NCBI RefSeq assembly: GCF_963378085.1
Contig: NZ_OY726395.1
Coordinates: forward strand, 4,526,001-4,590,000
Source of the DNA: Mycolicibacterium sp. MU0050
Lineage (GTDB): Bacteria > Actinomycetota > Actinomycetes > Mycobacteriales > Mycobacteriaceae
DNA: 64,000 bases
Direction: 5' to 3'
The position numbers were made by a program, and so were the translations under genes. Below are positions 35,301-45,205 of this stretch, piece by piece (position 1 is the stretch's first letter; every line of letters begins with the position of its first letter). Below the pieces are notes generated by a model. That model worked only from the letters and a program-made list of their open reading frames with translations, ran no database searches and was not told where the DNA came from.

Positions 35301-36262
35301 GGCTCCAGGACGAGCTTGCCGAAGACGGCGCCGTCGGCCAGTGCCTCCAGGGCCGCCGAGGCCTCGGACAGCGGGAAGCGCATCGGCGGGGGCGGCCGCA
35401 GCCCGGCGGAAACCAGCTTGTTGAGCCCGGCGGCGAACACCTCCGCCGAGGCCGGGTCGCGGTTGATGTACTCGCCGTAAGCGACGCCGAGCACGCCGAC
35501 GTTGCGCAGCAGCAACCGGTTGACCTTGATGGTCGGGATGCCGCCGGCGGCGAAGCCGATCACCAGCAGCCGACCGTCGGTGGCCAGGGTGCGGATCGCG
35601 TCGTCGAACACCTCGCCGCCCACCGGGTCGACCACCATGTCGACACCGCGGCCGTCGGTCGCGTCGCGTACCGCCTGCGCCCAGCCTTCGGTCAGCGGGA
35701 CGACGGCATCCGGGCCCAGCGAGCGCACGAACTCGACCGCGCTCTCCCGGTTGACCGCCGCGATGACCCGCGCTCCCATCGCCTTGGCGATCTGGATCGC
35801 GGCGGTGCCCACCCCGCCGGCCGAACCGAGCACCAGCACCGTCTCCCCCGGACGCAGCGCGGCGCGCCGCTCGTAGGCGAAGTACATGGTGTTGTAGTTG
35901 ACCAGAAGCGAAACCGCTTCGGCGTCATCGAGTTCGGCGGCGCTGGGCCGGACCGCGGAGACCGGCACCGCGACCTGCTCGGCGTACCCACCGAGCAGGG
36001 TCGAGGCCGAAACCCGCTGCCCCACAGTCAATCCGGAACCTTCGGGGGCCGCGGCCACCACGCCGGCGATCTCCATGCCCGGGGTGAACGGCGGCGGCAC
36101 CTTCAGTTGGTATTCGCCCTTGGTGAGCAGCAGGTCGGGGAAACACACCCCCGCCGCCCGGACGTCGACCAGGACTTGATCGGGGCCGGGCGAGACGTCG
36201 GGCACGTCCGTGTAGGACATGCCCGACGGCCCGGAAAGCTCTTGTACTACGCAGGCTTTCAT
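35297..36262 (-). CDS. Zinc-independent NADPH:quinone oxidoreductase (MDR family)
   Basis: A 321-residue medium-chain reductase with no structural zinc Cys cluster. The substrate domain begins MKACVVQELSGP; the Rossmann motif is VLVLGSAGGVGTAAIQIAKAMGARV (about 141-165); VDPVGGEVFDDAIRTLATDGRLLVIGFAAG follows. It resembles Rv0149 in the same context. It should reduce quinones or enoyl/alpha-beta unsaturated carbonyls with NADPH. It starts 7 bp after the SDR stop and is coupled to the DUF456 gene. Confidence 0.88.
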   Translation of the reverse strand: MKACVVQELSGPSGMSYTDVPDVSPGPDQVLVDVRAAGVCFPDLLLTKGEYQLKVPPPFTPGMEIAGVVAAAPEGSGLTVGQRVSASTLLGGYAEQVAVPVSAVRPSAAELDDAEAVSLLVNYNTMYFAYERRAALRPGETVLVLGSAGGVGTAAIQIAKAMGARVIAAVNRESAVEFVRSLGPDAVVPLTEGWAQAVRDATDGRGVDMVVDPVGGEVFDDAIRTLATDGRLLVIGFAAGGIPTIKVNRLLLRNVGVLGVAYGEYINRDPASAEVFAAGLNKLVSAGLRPPPPMRFPLSEASAALEALADGAVFGKLVLEP

Positions 36263-36269
36263 GTATCAG

Positions 36270-37133
36270 TCAGCGCAGGTTGAAGGAAGCCGGTTTGGCA
36301 GCCGACAGGTCGTCGATCTCCGACCAGCGGGCAGCGACATCGTCGACCGACGGCGCCGAGCTGAAGGTGACGCCCTCGTTCTGGAACAGCGCGGTGCGCT
36401 GCACCTTGCCGCCGCCGACGATGAACACCGAGGCGCTGTCCGGCACCTCTTCGGTGCACAGGTAGGCCACCACCGGCGCGACGAACTCCGGCTTGAGGTT
36501 CTTGAGCACCTCCGGCGGCAGGATGTCCTCGGTCATCCGGGTCGCGGCGATCGGGGCGACCGCGTTGGCCTTGATGTCGTACTTGGCGCCCTCCTGGGCC
36601 AGCGTGTTGATCAGGCCGACCAGGCCGAGCTTGGCCGCACCGTAGTTGGCCTGCCCGAAGTTGCCGAACAGCCCGCTGGTGGAGGTCGCGACCACCACCC
36701 GGCCGAAGCCCTGCTCGCGGAAGTGCGGCCACGCGGCACGGATCACGTTGTAGCCGCCGTAGAGGTGGACCTTGAGCACCGAGTCCCAGTTCTCGAAGCT
36801 CATCTTGTGGAAGGTGCCGTCCCGCAGGATGCCGGCATTGCTGACAACGCCGTCGACCTTGCCGAACTCGTCGAGCGCGGTCTTGATGATGTTCTCCGCA
36901 CCCTCGGACTCGGCGACGCTGTCGTAGTTGGCGACGGCACGGCCGCCGGCCGCCTTGATCTCGGCGACCACCTGGTCGGCCATGGCCGAACCGGAACCGC
37001 TGCCGTCGCGGGCTCCACCGAGGTCATTGACGACCACCGCGGCACCTTCGCGGGCCAGCGTCAGCGCGTACTCGCGCCCCAGGCCGCCACCGGCACCAGT
37101 GACAACGACAACACGATCCTGCACTCCGGGCAT
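36270..37133 (-). CDS. SDR of the (3R)-hydroxyacyl-CoA dehydrogenase / MFE-2 type
   Basis: A 287-residue SDR. VTGAGGGLGREYAL (about 11-24), NDLGGARDGSG (36-46), SNAG (98-101), Ser151, and YGAAK with Tyr164 and Lys168 form a complete catalytic set. The NDLGG...DG insertion and C-terminal extension (WSEIDDLS) are typical of the peroxisomal MFE-2-like hydroxyacyl-CoA dehydrogenase branch, as in Rv0148. It should oxidise a hydroxyacyl-CoA, fitting the neighbouring aldehyde dehydrogenase and oxidoreductase genes. Confidence 0.88.
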   Translation of the reverse strand: MPGVQDRVVVVTGAGGGLGREYALTLAREGAAVVVNDLGGARDGSGSGSAMADQVVAEIKAAGGRAVANYDSVAESEGAENIIKTALDEFGKVDGVVSNAGILRDGTFHKMSFENWDSVLKVHLYGGYNVIRAAWPHFREQGFGRVVVATSTSGLFGNFGQANYGAAKLGLVGLINTLAQEGAKYDIKANAVAPIAATRMTEDILPPEVLKNLKPEFVAPVVAYLCTEEVPDSASVFIVGGGKVQRTALFQNEGVTFSSAPSVDDVAARWSEIDDLSAAKPASFNLR

Positions 37134-37181
37134 GAACTTCCTCTCTCGATTTTTCCCAACGGGTCCGGCGCGGATCGGCGC

Positions 37182-38591
37182 TCAGAACAGCCGTCGCGCC
37201 ATCTTCCACGCCTTCTCTGTATACGGCGGGTAGATCATCGAGATTAAGTCAGGGCGGGTTGGCTTGGTCATCACGGTCTTGTGATGGCTGAATTCCTCGA
37301 AGCCGAACTTGCCGTGGTAAGAGCCCATCCCGGACGGGCCGACACCGCCGAACGGCAGTTTGGAGGTGGCGAAGTGGAACAGCAGCTGGTTGATCACCAT
37401 GCCGCCGGCGGGCACCTCGCGGATCACGCGTTCCCGGACCGCCTTGGTCTTGGTGAACAGGTAGGCGGCAAGCGGCTTGGGCCGCGCGTTGACGAATTTG
37501 ATTGCCTCGTCGAGGGATTGCACCGTCACGATCGGCAGGATGGGCCCGAAGATCTCGTCGGTCATCAGCGACTCTTCGGGATCCGGGTCGACCACCAGCG
37601 TCGGCTGGATCTTGATGTTGGCGGGGTCGGAGCCGCCGCCGAGGGCCACCTGGCCCTTGGTCTCCGCCAGCGCCTTGGTCAGCCGCGCGAAGTGGCGCTC
37701 GTTGACAATGCGCTTGCCCTCGGGGTTCTTCGACTCGAACTTGGTGACAGCCTTGGTGATCTCGTCGACCAGCTTGTCCTTGATGCTGGCGTCGGCCAGC
37801 ACGTAGTCGGGGGCGATGCAGATCTGGCCGGAGTTGATCAGCTTGGTCCAGGCGATGCGCTTGGCCGCGATCTCGACGTCGGCGTCGGCCGTCACGATGA
37901 CCGGGCTCTTTCCGCCGAGTTCGAGGGTGACCGGGCTCAGATGCGCCGCCGCACTCTGGTAGACCTTGCGACCGATCTCGGTGCCCCCGGTGAAGAACAC
38001 GTGGTCGAAGCCCTGCGCGATGAGTTCCTGGCTGACCGCGCCGTCGCCCTCGACGACCACGATGGCCTCCGGGTCCAGGTAGCGCGGCACCAGCTCGGCC
38101 ATCACCGCGGACGAGGCCGGTGCCACCTCGGACGGCTTGAGCACGACGGTGTTGCCGGCGGCGATCGCGCCGACGGCCGGGCCCAGCGTGAGGGCGAACG
38201 GGAAGTTCCAGGCGCCGATGATCAACACGGTGCCGTAGGGCTCGTACTCGACCCAGCCCCGCCCGGGAAGCTGTGAGGATTCCAGCAACCGGTAGCGGCG
38301 CTTGGCCCACTTGCCGACGTTCTTGGCGGCGTTCTTGGCCTCACCGGCGGTGCTGGCGATGTCGGCCAGCCACGCCTCGAACGGCGCGCGTCCCAGGTCC
38401 TTGGCCAGCGCGTCGGCGATCATCGACTCGTTCTCGACGACCAGCTTCTCCAGCGCGCGCAGCTGACGCTTGCGCCATTCGATGTCGCGGGTGCGCCCCG
38501 TCGCGTAGGCCTTCCGGACGCCCGCGACGACGGCCGGAATGTCCACGGCGCCGGCGGCGGGGATGGCTTCTTTGGAAACTTCGGTGGTCAC
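37182..38591 (-). CDS. Aldehyde dehydrogenase (ALDH3-like)
   Basis: A 469-residue NAD(P)-dependent aldehyde dehydrogenase like Rv0147. Catalytic residues are Cys258 (NSGQICIAPDY), Glu224 (TLELGGKSP) and Asn129 (GAWNFP); FTGGTEIG lies near 200. The length and C-terminal FGGVGPSGMGSYHGKFGFEEFSH are typical of class 3 enzymes acting on fatty or aromatic aldehydes. I chose the GTG at 38591 with AGGAAGGG upstream; an earlier in-frame start at 38648 would cover the candidate operator. It is the first gene of a leftward ALDH-SDR-QOR-DUF456 run. Confidence 0.92.
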   Translation of the reverse strand: MTTEVSKEAIPAAGAVDIPAVVAGVRKAYATGRTRDIEWRKRQLRALEKLVVENESMIADALAKDLGRAPFEAWLADIASTAGEAKNAAKNVGKWAKRRYRLLESSQLPGRGWVEYEPYGTVLIIGAWNFPFALTLGPAVGAIAAGNTVVLKPSEVAPASSAVMAELVPRYLDPEAIVVVEGDGAVSQELIAQGFDHVFFTGGTEIGRKVYQSAAAHLSPVTLELGGKSPVIVTADADVEIAAKRIAWTKLINSGQICIAPDYVLADASIKDKLVDEITKAVTKFESKNPEGKRIVNERHFARLTKALAETKGQVALGGGSDPANIKIQPTLVVDPDPEESLMTDEIFGPILPIVTVQSLDEAIKFVNARPKPLAAYLFTKTKAVRERVIREVPAGGMVINQLLFHFATSKLPFGGVGPSGMGSYHGKFGFEEFSHHKTVMTKPTRPDLISMIYPPYTEKAWKMARRLF

Positions 38592-38644
38592 GGCATGCCC
38601 TTCCTGACGTTGCGGAGGCTTTGTGTCCCTGGGCGCCATGGTAG

Positions 38645-38660
38645 CCAACCACCTGGTTGG
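38645..38660. promoter_or_regulatory. Candidate TetR operator (CCAAYY...RRTTGG), site 3
   Basis: CCAACCA and TGGTTGG are perfect 7-bp arms around CC. It lies 54 bp upstream of the ALDH start and has the same 16-bp layout as the sites at 22862 and 32641. Confidence 0.6.
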
Positions 38661-38691
38661 GCGACAGGCCGCGGTCGGGCGGCCTGCGCGA

Positions 38692-39756
<1,065 letters not shown>

Positions 39757-39778
39757 TTACATTCCGGAGTGGCTGCCG

Positions 39779-40423
39779 TCACTTTGCCGGCTTGAGCCGC
39801 CACAACCGGTGCTCGAGCAGTAACTTGAGTTGATCGGTGATCCGCTCGAGCTGCTCGTGATCGCCGACGAATCCGGCATAGAAGCCCATCCCCCAGAACA
39901 CCGCGACCAGCATCTCCACCAGCGAGGTGACATCGGTGTCCGTGGTCAACTCCCCGGCCTTGATCGCCTCGTTGACGGCCCACGCCACAAAGTCGCGCGA
40001 GCCCTGTAGCGCATCGTTGCCGTCCTGGCGCAGTTCCGGGTGCCGCTGGGATTCCAACACCGCCGCCACCATAAAGGCCGCCGCGGAGCGATCTTCGGAG
40101 TCGGCCTGAACCGCGGCGACCAGGAAAGCCTCCAGCCGGCCCACCAGGGTGGTCGCGGTCTGCGCCCGCTCCACACCGGCGGCGATGACCAGGGCGTTGG
40201 TGCGTTCCACGACCTCGGCGAACAGGGCTCGCTTGTTGGGGAAGTAGTGGTTGATGGCGGGTCGGGTCAGATCGGCGCGCAGGGCGATTGCCTGGAAAGT
40301 CGCCGCGTCGTAGCCCAATTCACTGAAGACCTGGCGAGCGGAGCGCAAAATTCGCTCCCGCGTCTCCGCCGCCTTTGCTGCGGGGGGCCGACCCGGGCCC
40401 CGGCGACTAGCAGTATGCGGCAC
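39779..40423 (-). CDS. TetR-family regulator (Rv0144-like)
   Basis: A 214-residue TetR protein. An Arg/Pro-rich N-terminal arm (SRRGPGRPPAAK) precedes the HTH (TFQAIALRADLTRPAINHYFPNKRALF, about 42-68), and a helical ligand domain follows. The start is GTG 40423 or one of two upstream TTGs; a 25-bp inverted repeat overlaps this region. It is followed, 145 bp on, by the methyltransferase gene and lies back to back with another TetR gene. Confidence 0.85.
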   Translation of the reverse strand: MPHTASRRGPGRPPAAKAAETRERILRSARQVFSELGYDAATFQAIALRADLTRPAINHYFPNKRALFAEVVERTNALVIAAGVERAQTATTLVGRLEAFLVAAVQADSEDRSAAAFMVAAVLESQRHPELRQDGNDALQGSRDFVAWAVNEAIKAGELTTDTDVTSLVEMLVAVFWGMGFYAGFVGDHEQLERITDQLKLLLEHRLWRLKPAK

Positions 40424-40440
40424 AGTCAAATTGTGCCACA
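40416..40440. promoter_or_regulatory. Inverted repeat at the TetR (39779-40423) start
   Basis: TGCGGCACA and TGTGCCACA form 9-bp arms with one mismatch around GTCAAAT. The repeat spans the proposed start codon, a common place for an autoregulatory TetR operator; alternatively it argues for a start further inside the gene. Confidence 0.4.
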
Positions 40441-40731
40441 GGTCACCGGTCAATCCCCGCGGAGGTTCACTGAAGGCCCGAATATGACGGATCCGTAAGC
40501 GGATCTACCTGCGGTCGAAGAAAAACGGAGCCACAACCCGCATTTGCCGACTATTCCCGCAGCAAAGCCGAACGCCGAAGTTCGGCCGAACCGGTCGCCG
40601 CAACCCCGATTTCGCTGTCGCACCACCCGTTCGGCAATTCGCGACGTCGCCGCATAGACAGCGAGCCGGGCGTGGTTTGCCGTCGCCAAAGTGGGTGCGC
40701 GGGGACCCCGGAGCGAACTAGGGTTTACGAA
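40441..40731. promoter_or_regulatory. Divergent region between two TetR genes
   Basis: About 290 bp without a gene. It holds GATCCG-taag-CGGATC (40490-40505), a perfect 12-bp palindrome GTTCGGCCGAAC (40580-40591), and further GCCGAAC/GTTCGGC copies at 40567 and 40629. Promoter hexamers were not assigned. Confidence 0.45.
40567..40635. repeat. Cluster of four GCCGAAC / GTTCGGC elements
   Basis: Copies lie at 40567-40573, 40580-40586, 40585-40591 (the middle two forming a palindrome) and 40629-40635. They are 97-165 bp upstream of the rightward TetR-FUSC pair and are candidate repressor sites. Confidence 0.4.
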
Positions 40732-41292
40732 ATGGCGACCTTCGTCTCCCGGGAAGCGTATTTCGACGCCGGTCTCGAGGTGTTGGCCGAACTGGGCTAT
40801 GGGGGGCTGAAGTTAGCCCAGGTGTGCGGTCGCCTCGGCGTCACCACGGGATCCTTCTATCACTACTTCCCCAGCTGGTCGGCCTACACCAGTGACCTGG
40901 TGGAACACTGGCAGAACGGCTTGACCGGCCAGCGTGTGGCACGCCTGCGCAACGAGCCCGATCCGCGGCGTCGCATCGACGGCGTCGTGGAGGTCGGCCT
41001 GAACCTGCCCCACGGCACCGAGGCCGCAATCCGCACCTGGAGTTCGATCGATCCCCGCGTGCGGCAGGCCCAGGAGGTGGTGGACCGGCAGCGCTTCGAC
41101 GTGCTGCGCGAGGCCGCCTTCGAGATCTTGGGTAATGACCGCGGCGCCCAGGTGTTCGCCAGCACCGCGGTGTACCTGCTGGTGGGGTACGAGCAGTGCA
41201 CGCTGCCCCCGGACCCCGAGGGCCTGGAGTGGATCACCGTCCAATTGCTCGACGCATTGGATGCGGGGCGGTTCACGACCGTGCCCGAATAG
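40732..41292 (+). CDS. TetR-family regulator of the FUSC exporter gene
   Basis: A 186-residue TetR protein with HTH at about 27-50 (LKLAQVCGRLGVTTGSFYHYFPSW) and a compact C-terminal domain (AAFEILGNDRGAQVFASTAVYLLVGYEQ). The ATG at 40732 has AGGG about 9 nt upstream. Its stop codon abuts the ATG of the FUSC gene with no gap, so the two are one transcript and it very likely controls that exporter. Confidence 0.85.
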   Translation: MATFVSREAYFDAGLEVLAELGYGGLKLAQVCGRLGVTTGSFYHYFPSWSAYTSDLVEHWQNGLTGQRVARLRNEPDPRRRIDGVVEVGLNLPHGTEAAIRTWSSIDPRVRQAQEVVDRQRFDVLREAAFEILGNDRGAQVFASTAVYLLVGYEQCTLPPDPEGLEWITVQLLDALDAGRFTTVPE

Positions 41293-43422
41293 ATGCTCCG
41301 CTACGCCAGGAGCATTCGGGGCCGACTCGTCGACCGGTTCGAGAACCGCGATCCCGAGCGCGATGCGCTGCGCCGCGCCGCCCGCGCCGGGTTGATGATC
41401 CCGGCGGCCGCGGCGGTCGGTTTCCTGGTGGGCACCGGCGAGACCCCCATGTACGCCATCTTCGGCTCCATCGCGCTGCTGATCACCGCCGACTTCCCCG
41501 GCAACCGGCCCGGCCGCGCCGTGTCCTACGCGGGACTGGGTCTCATCGGCGCCGCCCTGATCACGCTGGGCACATGGGTCACCCCCCACGCGTGGCTGGC
41601 CGTGGCCACCATGTTCGTCCTCGGTGCCGTCATCACCTTCGCCGGCGTGCTGAGCACCGCGATCGCCGCCGGACAGCGCGCGACGTTGATGACGTTCGTG
41701 CTGCCGGTCTGCACCCCCACCGGCCCCATCGACGACCGGCTGCTCGGCTGGGGTATCGCACTGGCCGTGTGCGTGCCGGCCGCGCTGTTCGTGTTCCCGC
41801 CGCGCCACCACGACGATCTGCGCCGCCACGCCGCGCACGTGTGCGCCACGCTGGCCGACCGACTCGAGGGCCGCGCGAGCGCCAGGGACCTCAACACCGC
41901 GATGAACACGCTGTACGCCCACTACCTCGACGGTGATTTCCGCCCGGTGGGCCTGACCGCGGGCAGCCGCGCGCTGGTCCGCGTGGTCGACGATCTCGGC
42001 TGGCTGACCGACCGGACGCGCGACGAGACCGCGGCCACCCTCGGCGTCATGGCGGGACCGTCGGTGCGGGTGCTGCGTGCCTGCGACCGGCTGCTGCGCA
42101 TCACCCGGGTCGCCGACCGTGCCGCCAGTCGCGCCGAACTCGACGCGGCGCTGGCCGAGCTGCGGTCGGTGGCGCGCGGCCGATACCGCGAGGACGTCGC
42201 CGAGGTGCTGCGCTCCGACTGCGACGAGAGCGCCATCGTCGTGGGTGCCCGGCTCCTGCAGCGTCGGACGTTCGGGGCCACCGTGATGACCACCGGCCGC
42301 GTGATCGCGGGTGCAGCCGCCGCCGATGCGCGCCCGGTCCTGATGCGGGTGCTCGGACGGCAGCTGCCCGAGACCGGGGCGGCCGTGCGGGTGCTGTCCG
42401 AGACCCAGGCCGTCACCACCATTCCGTCCGGCTACCTGGCCACCCGCGCGACGGTGGTCCGCAGCAGCCTCCGCACCGGCCTGGGGCTGGCCGCCGCCGT
42501 CGCCACCACCCACCTGTTCCCGGTCGAACAAGGCTTCTGGGTGGTGCTGGCGGCGTTGTCGGTGTTGCGCAGCACGGCGTTGACGACGGGAACCAAGGTC
42601 TTTCGCGCCGTCAGCGGGACGGTGGCGGGCTTCGTCATCGGCGCGGTGCTCATCGAATTGCTGGGGGTCGAGCCGGCCGTCCTGTGGGTAGCGCTACCGG
42701 TGGTGGCGTTCGTCGCGGCCTACGTGCCCGAGATCGCGTCGTTCGCGGCCGGGCAGGCGGCCTTCACCATGCTGGTGCTGATCGTGTTCAACCTCATCAA
42801 TCCGACCGGCTGGCAGGTCGGATTGGTTCGGATCGAGGACATCGTCGTCGGCGGCGTGGTGGGTCTGGTGGTGTCCCTGCTGCTGTGGCCCCGGGGATCG
42901 GGTCGCGCGGTGTCGGCCGCCATCGACGCCGCCTTCGTGGTGGGTACCCGCTATCTGCGCACGGCGGTCTCGCGGGTCACCCACGGCACCCCCGCCGCCG
43001 CGGTGGACGAGTTGAGCCATCAGGCACTGACCGCGTCCCGCACCGTCGACAGCGCTGTGCGGCAGTATCTTTCGGACAACGGCGGCACGCCGGATCGGCG
43101 CGCCCCGGTCATCCGTCGGGCCAACCGCGCGATTCGACTGCGCGGGGCGGCCGACCTGATCGCGGACATCCCCACGCTGCCCGCGCCGGACTCCTACCCG
43201 AACGCGCGCACGGTGCTGGATGCGCACGCCACGCTGGTCACCGACCGGATGACGGGCCGGACCGACCGCCCGCTCGAATCCACCGGCCTGTCAGAGCATT
43301 TCATCACCGCGCTGCGTGCCGAGTCCGCGGCCGCCGAACACCCCGTGGCCGACGCGCTACCCCTGGTGACCGTCGCCGCCAACCTCGGTGAGCTGCAGCT
43401 GCTCTACCCCGCCAAGGACTGA
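41293..43422 (+). CDS. FUSC-family (fusaric acid resistance-like) membrane protein
   Basis: A 709-residue protein with two sets of membrane helices: residues about 35-170 (FLVGTGETPMYAIFGSIALLITADFPGN, LPVCTPTGPIDDR) and about 390-530 (FPVEQGFWVVLAALSVLRSTALTTGTKVFRAVSGTVAGF, the FUSC core). Each is followed by a soluble helical part. Members export aromatic carboxylic acids or other weak acids. It starts immediately after its TetR gene and is convergent with R2lox across a hairpin. Confidence 0.87.
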   Translation: MLRYARSIRGRLVDRFENRDPERDALRRAARAGLMIPAAAAVGFLVGTGETPMYAIFGSIALLITADFPGNRPGRAVSYAGLGLIGAALITLGTWVTPHAWLAVATMFVLGAVITFAGVLSTAIAAGQRATLMTFVLPVCTPTGPIDDRLLGWGIALAVCVPAALFVFPPRHHDDLRRHAAHVCATLADRLEGRASARDLNTAMNTLYAHYLDGDFRPVGLTAGSRALVRVVDDLGWLTDRTRDETAATLGVMAGPSVRVLRACDRLLRITRVADRAASRAELDAALAELRSVARGRYREDVAEVLRSDCDESAIVVGARLLQRRTFGATVMTTGRVIAGAAAADARPVLMRVLGRQLPETGAAVRVLSETQAVTTIPSGYLATRATVVRSSLRTGLGLAAAVATTHLFPVEQGFWVVLAALSVLRSTALTTGTKVFRAVSGTVAGFVIGAVLIELLGVEPAVLWVALPVVAFVAAYVPEIASFAAGQAAFTMLVLIVFNLINPTGWQVGLVRIEDIVVGGVVGLVVSLLLWPRGSGRAVSAAIDAAFVVGTRYLRTAVSRVTHGTPAAAVDELSHQALTASRTVDSAVRQYLSDNGGTPDRRAPVIRRANRAIRLRGAADLIADIPTLPAPDSYPNARTVLDAHATLVTDRMTGRTDRPLESTGLSEHFITALRAESAAAEHPVADALPLVTVAANLGELQLLYPAKD

Positions 43423-43444
43423 GGCAAGCACCCGCCACCCACCC

Positions 43445-43464
43445 GCCCAAACGTCCCTTTGGGC
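43445..43464. terminator. Hairpin between convergent FUSC and R2lox genes
   Basis: GCCCAAA and TTTGGGC form a perfect 7-bp stem around 6 nt in the 94-bp gap between two convergent stops. It has no long U-run; a bidirectional terminator role is likely but unproven. Confidence 0.55.
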
Positions 43465-43516
43465 CGGAAAGTGCGAGTGGTTTCGGGCTTTTCGTCGATC
43501 TCGACGCGGTTGCCGC

Positions 43517-44455
43517 TCACACGGCGGCCAGCGCCCGGGCATCCTCCTCACCGAAGGAATCCTCGAGCTGCACCGGCGAATAGTCGACGTCGATCTCCTC
43601 GACCGGGCGACCACGCGCGCTGCTGATGGTGCCGAACCGTCGCATGCCCTTGTCCGCGGAGTACTTCATGAACTCGTCGGCATCCAACCCGAACGGGACG
43701 TCGGGGGCGTACAGCGCAAAGCCGTCCTCGGTGAGGCCCAGCGCCAGCGGGAGCAGCTCGTTCATCCGGGTCTCGAACACCGACCAGTTGGCGTCGTCGG
43801 CGGCGACGTGCCGCCGGCAGGTGAAGGTGCCCCAGGCCATGTGCCGCCGCTCGTCGTCGCCGATCCGCCGGATCAACTCCTGCATCCCGGGCAGGATGCC
43901 GCGGGTCACGCAAATCTTGTGCCACGCATAGTATCCCGTCAACGCCAGCATGCCCTCGACCACGTGGTTGTACACCACCGACGCGCGGACCTGGGCGGCC
44001 GGCGAGGGATCGGTGTGCAGCGCCTCCAAGGACTCCGGCAGCTCGTCGTAGAACATCCGGCGATACGACGGGAGATCATCGAAGTAGCTGTGCAGGTCGT
44101 CGGTGACCCCGACGGCGTCGAGCCACATCCGGAAGACCTGGGTGTGCTTGGCCTCCTCGAAGGCGAACTGCGTCAGGTACATCTCGTCGCCGAGACGTCC
44201 TTCGGCCTCCATCGCCCGCATGAACGGCTGGATGTCCTTGGTGACCGCCTCCTCGCCGGCGATGAACTGGGCGCACAGGCGAGTCGCGTAGTCGCGCTCC
44301 CGGTCCGTCAGCGCCTCCCAGTCTTCGCGCTCCCGGGAGAAGTCGATATCCGCCGGGTTCCAGAATTTCGCGTTACCGCTGGCAAATAGCTTGAGCGGCA
44401 AGCTATCCCAGTTCAGACCGCCGGCTCTCATGGAGTCGAAATGAGTGTGCGACAT
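43517..44455 (-). CDS. R2-like ligand-binding oxidase (R2lox, Rv0233-like)
   Basis: A 312-residue ferritin-like di-metal protein. All residues known for R2lox are present at the same numbers as in the M. tuberculosis protein: metal ligands Glu68, Glu101, His104, Glu167, Glu202, His205 and the Val71-Tyr162 ether cross-link pair. The family binds a Mn/Fe centre and a long-chain fatty acid and performs two-electron oxidations; it is not a ribonucleotide reductase subunit despite the old nrdB label. It follows its TetR gene by 9 bp. Confidence 0.94.
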   Translation of the reverse strand: MSHTHFDSMRAGGLNWDSLPLKLFASGNAKFWNPADIDFSREREDWEALTDRERDYATRLCAQFIAGEEAVTKDIQPFMRAMEAEGRLGDEMYLTQFAFEEAKHTQVFRMWLDAVGVTDDLHSYFDDLPSYRRMFYDELPESLEALHTDPSPAAQVRASVVYNHVVEGMLALTGYYAWHKICVTRGILPGMQELIRRIGDDERRHMAWGTFTCRRHVAADDANWSVFETRMNELLPLALGLTEDGFALYAPDVPFGLDADEFMKYSADKGMRRFGTISSARGRPVEEIDVDYSPVQLEDSFGEEDARALAAV

Positions 44456-44464
44456 GTGACCTCC

Positions 44465-45133
44465 TCAGGTCGGTTGGGCTGCGGAATCGGCGATCGGGGA
44501 GAACGCCGCGGCCAACACCGCGACGAGTCGACGCACGGCCAGTGCCGGCTGCTCCGGGCTCGGCTCGTCGAGACCGAGGATCGGGTCGATGCCGCGCACA
44601 TACGGCGCCAGGGCCAGATGCGGAAAGATCATCAATAGCAACGACAACAGCGCGTCGGTGTCGGCGTCCGCGCGCAGGTCGCCGCGCGCCTGCGCGGCGC
44701 GCACCAACGGACCCAACACCTCGAGGTAGTGCCGGTGCAGGACGCTGCGGACGCTGATCCGGGCGTCGGTGTCCACCTCCAGGCTCGCGGCGGCATGCAG
44801 CGACCGTTCCCGAGGATGCTCGGCGAAGTACGCGACCCAGTCGTCGAGCAGGTCGGTGAGGAATTCGAAGAACGGCCGGGTGGGATCGAGTTGGCGGATC
44901 CGCGCCTCCATGTAGGCGCGGACCCGCTGACTACCGAGGTCGGCGATGAACGTGTACAGGTCGCGCTTGTCCGCAAAGTATTGGAACAGGCTGCCTTTGG
45001 CGACTCCGGCCCGGCGCGCGATGACGTTCAGGCTGCCTCGGGAAAACCCGTGGGCGCCGAATTCGGCCTCCGCGGCGTCGATGACCGCGGCGCGCCGCGC
45101 CGGATCAACCCGTGCCCATGTCACCGTTGGCAA
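44465..45133 (-). CDS. TetR-family regulator paired with R2lox (Rv0232-like)
   Basis: A 222-residue TetR regulator with HTH at about 30-55 (RGSLNVIARRAGVAKGSLFQYFADKRDL) and a long C-terminal ligand domain. The start is TTG at 45133: GGGAGGT is 5-10 nt upstream and the next residues PTVTWARVDPARRAAV match my memory of the Rv0232 N-terminus. A TCACA-ttac-TGTGA palindrome lies 31 bp upstream. It is cotranscribed with R2lox, so it probably controls it. Confidence 0.87.
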   Translation of the reverse strand: MPTVTWARVDPARRAAVIDAAEAEFGAHGFSRGSLNVIARRAGVAKGSLFQYFADKRDLYTFIADLGSQRVRAYMEARIRQLDPTRPFFEFLTDLLDDWVAYFAEHPRERSLHAAASLEVDTDARISVRSVLHRHYLEVLGPLVRAAQARGDLRADADTDALLSLLLMIFPHLALAPYVRGIDPILGLDEPSPEQPALAVRRLVAVLAAAFSPIADSAAQPT

Positions 45134-45163
45134 TCGGACCTCCCAGCAGTCGATGACCACTGG

Positions 45164-45177
45164 TCACATTACTGTGA
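45164..45177. promoter_or_regulatory. Candidate operator of the TetR-R2lox operon
   Basis: TCACA and TGTGA flank TTAC in a 14-bp perfect palindrome just upstream of the TetR start, in an A/T-richer spacer. It is probably the autoregulatory site. Confidence 0.45.
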
Positions 45178-45205
45178 TACGCGCCACAGTCAAGGGGGTT
45201 CGGCG

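Noticed and set aside
43517..44455. Ribonucleotide reductase R2 subunit as the identity of this gene
   Set aside because: The Val71/Tyr162 pair and Glu68 ligand are R2lox-specific, the redox-active R2 context (nrdE, nrdI) is absent, and a TetR gene is coupled instead.
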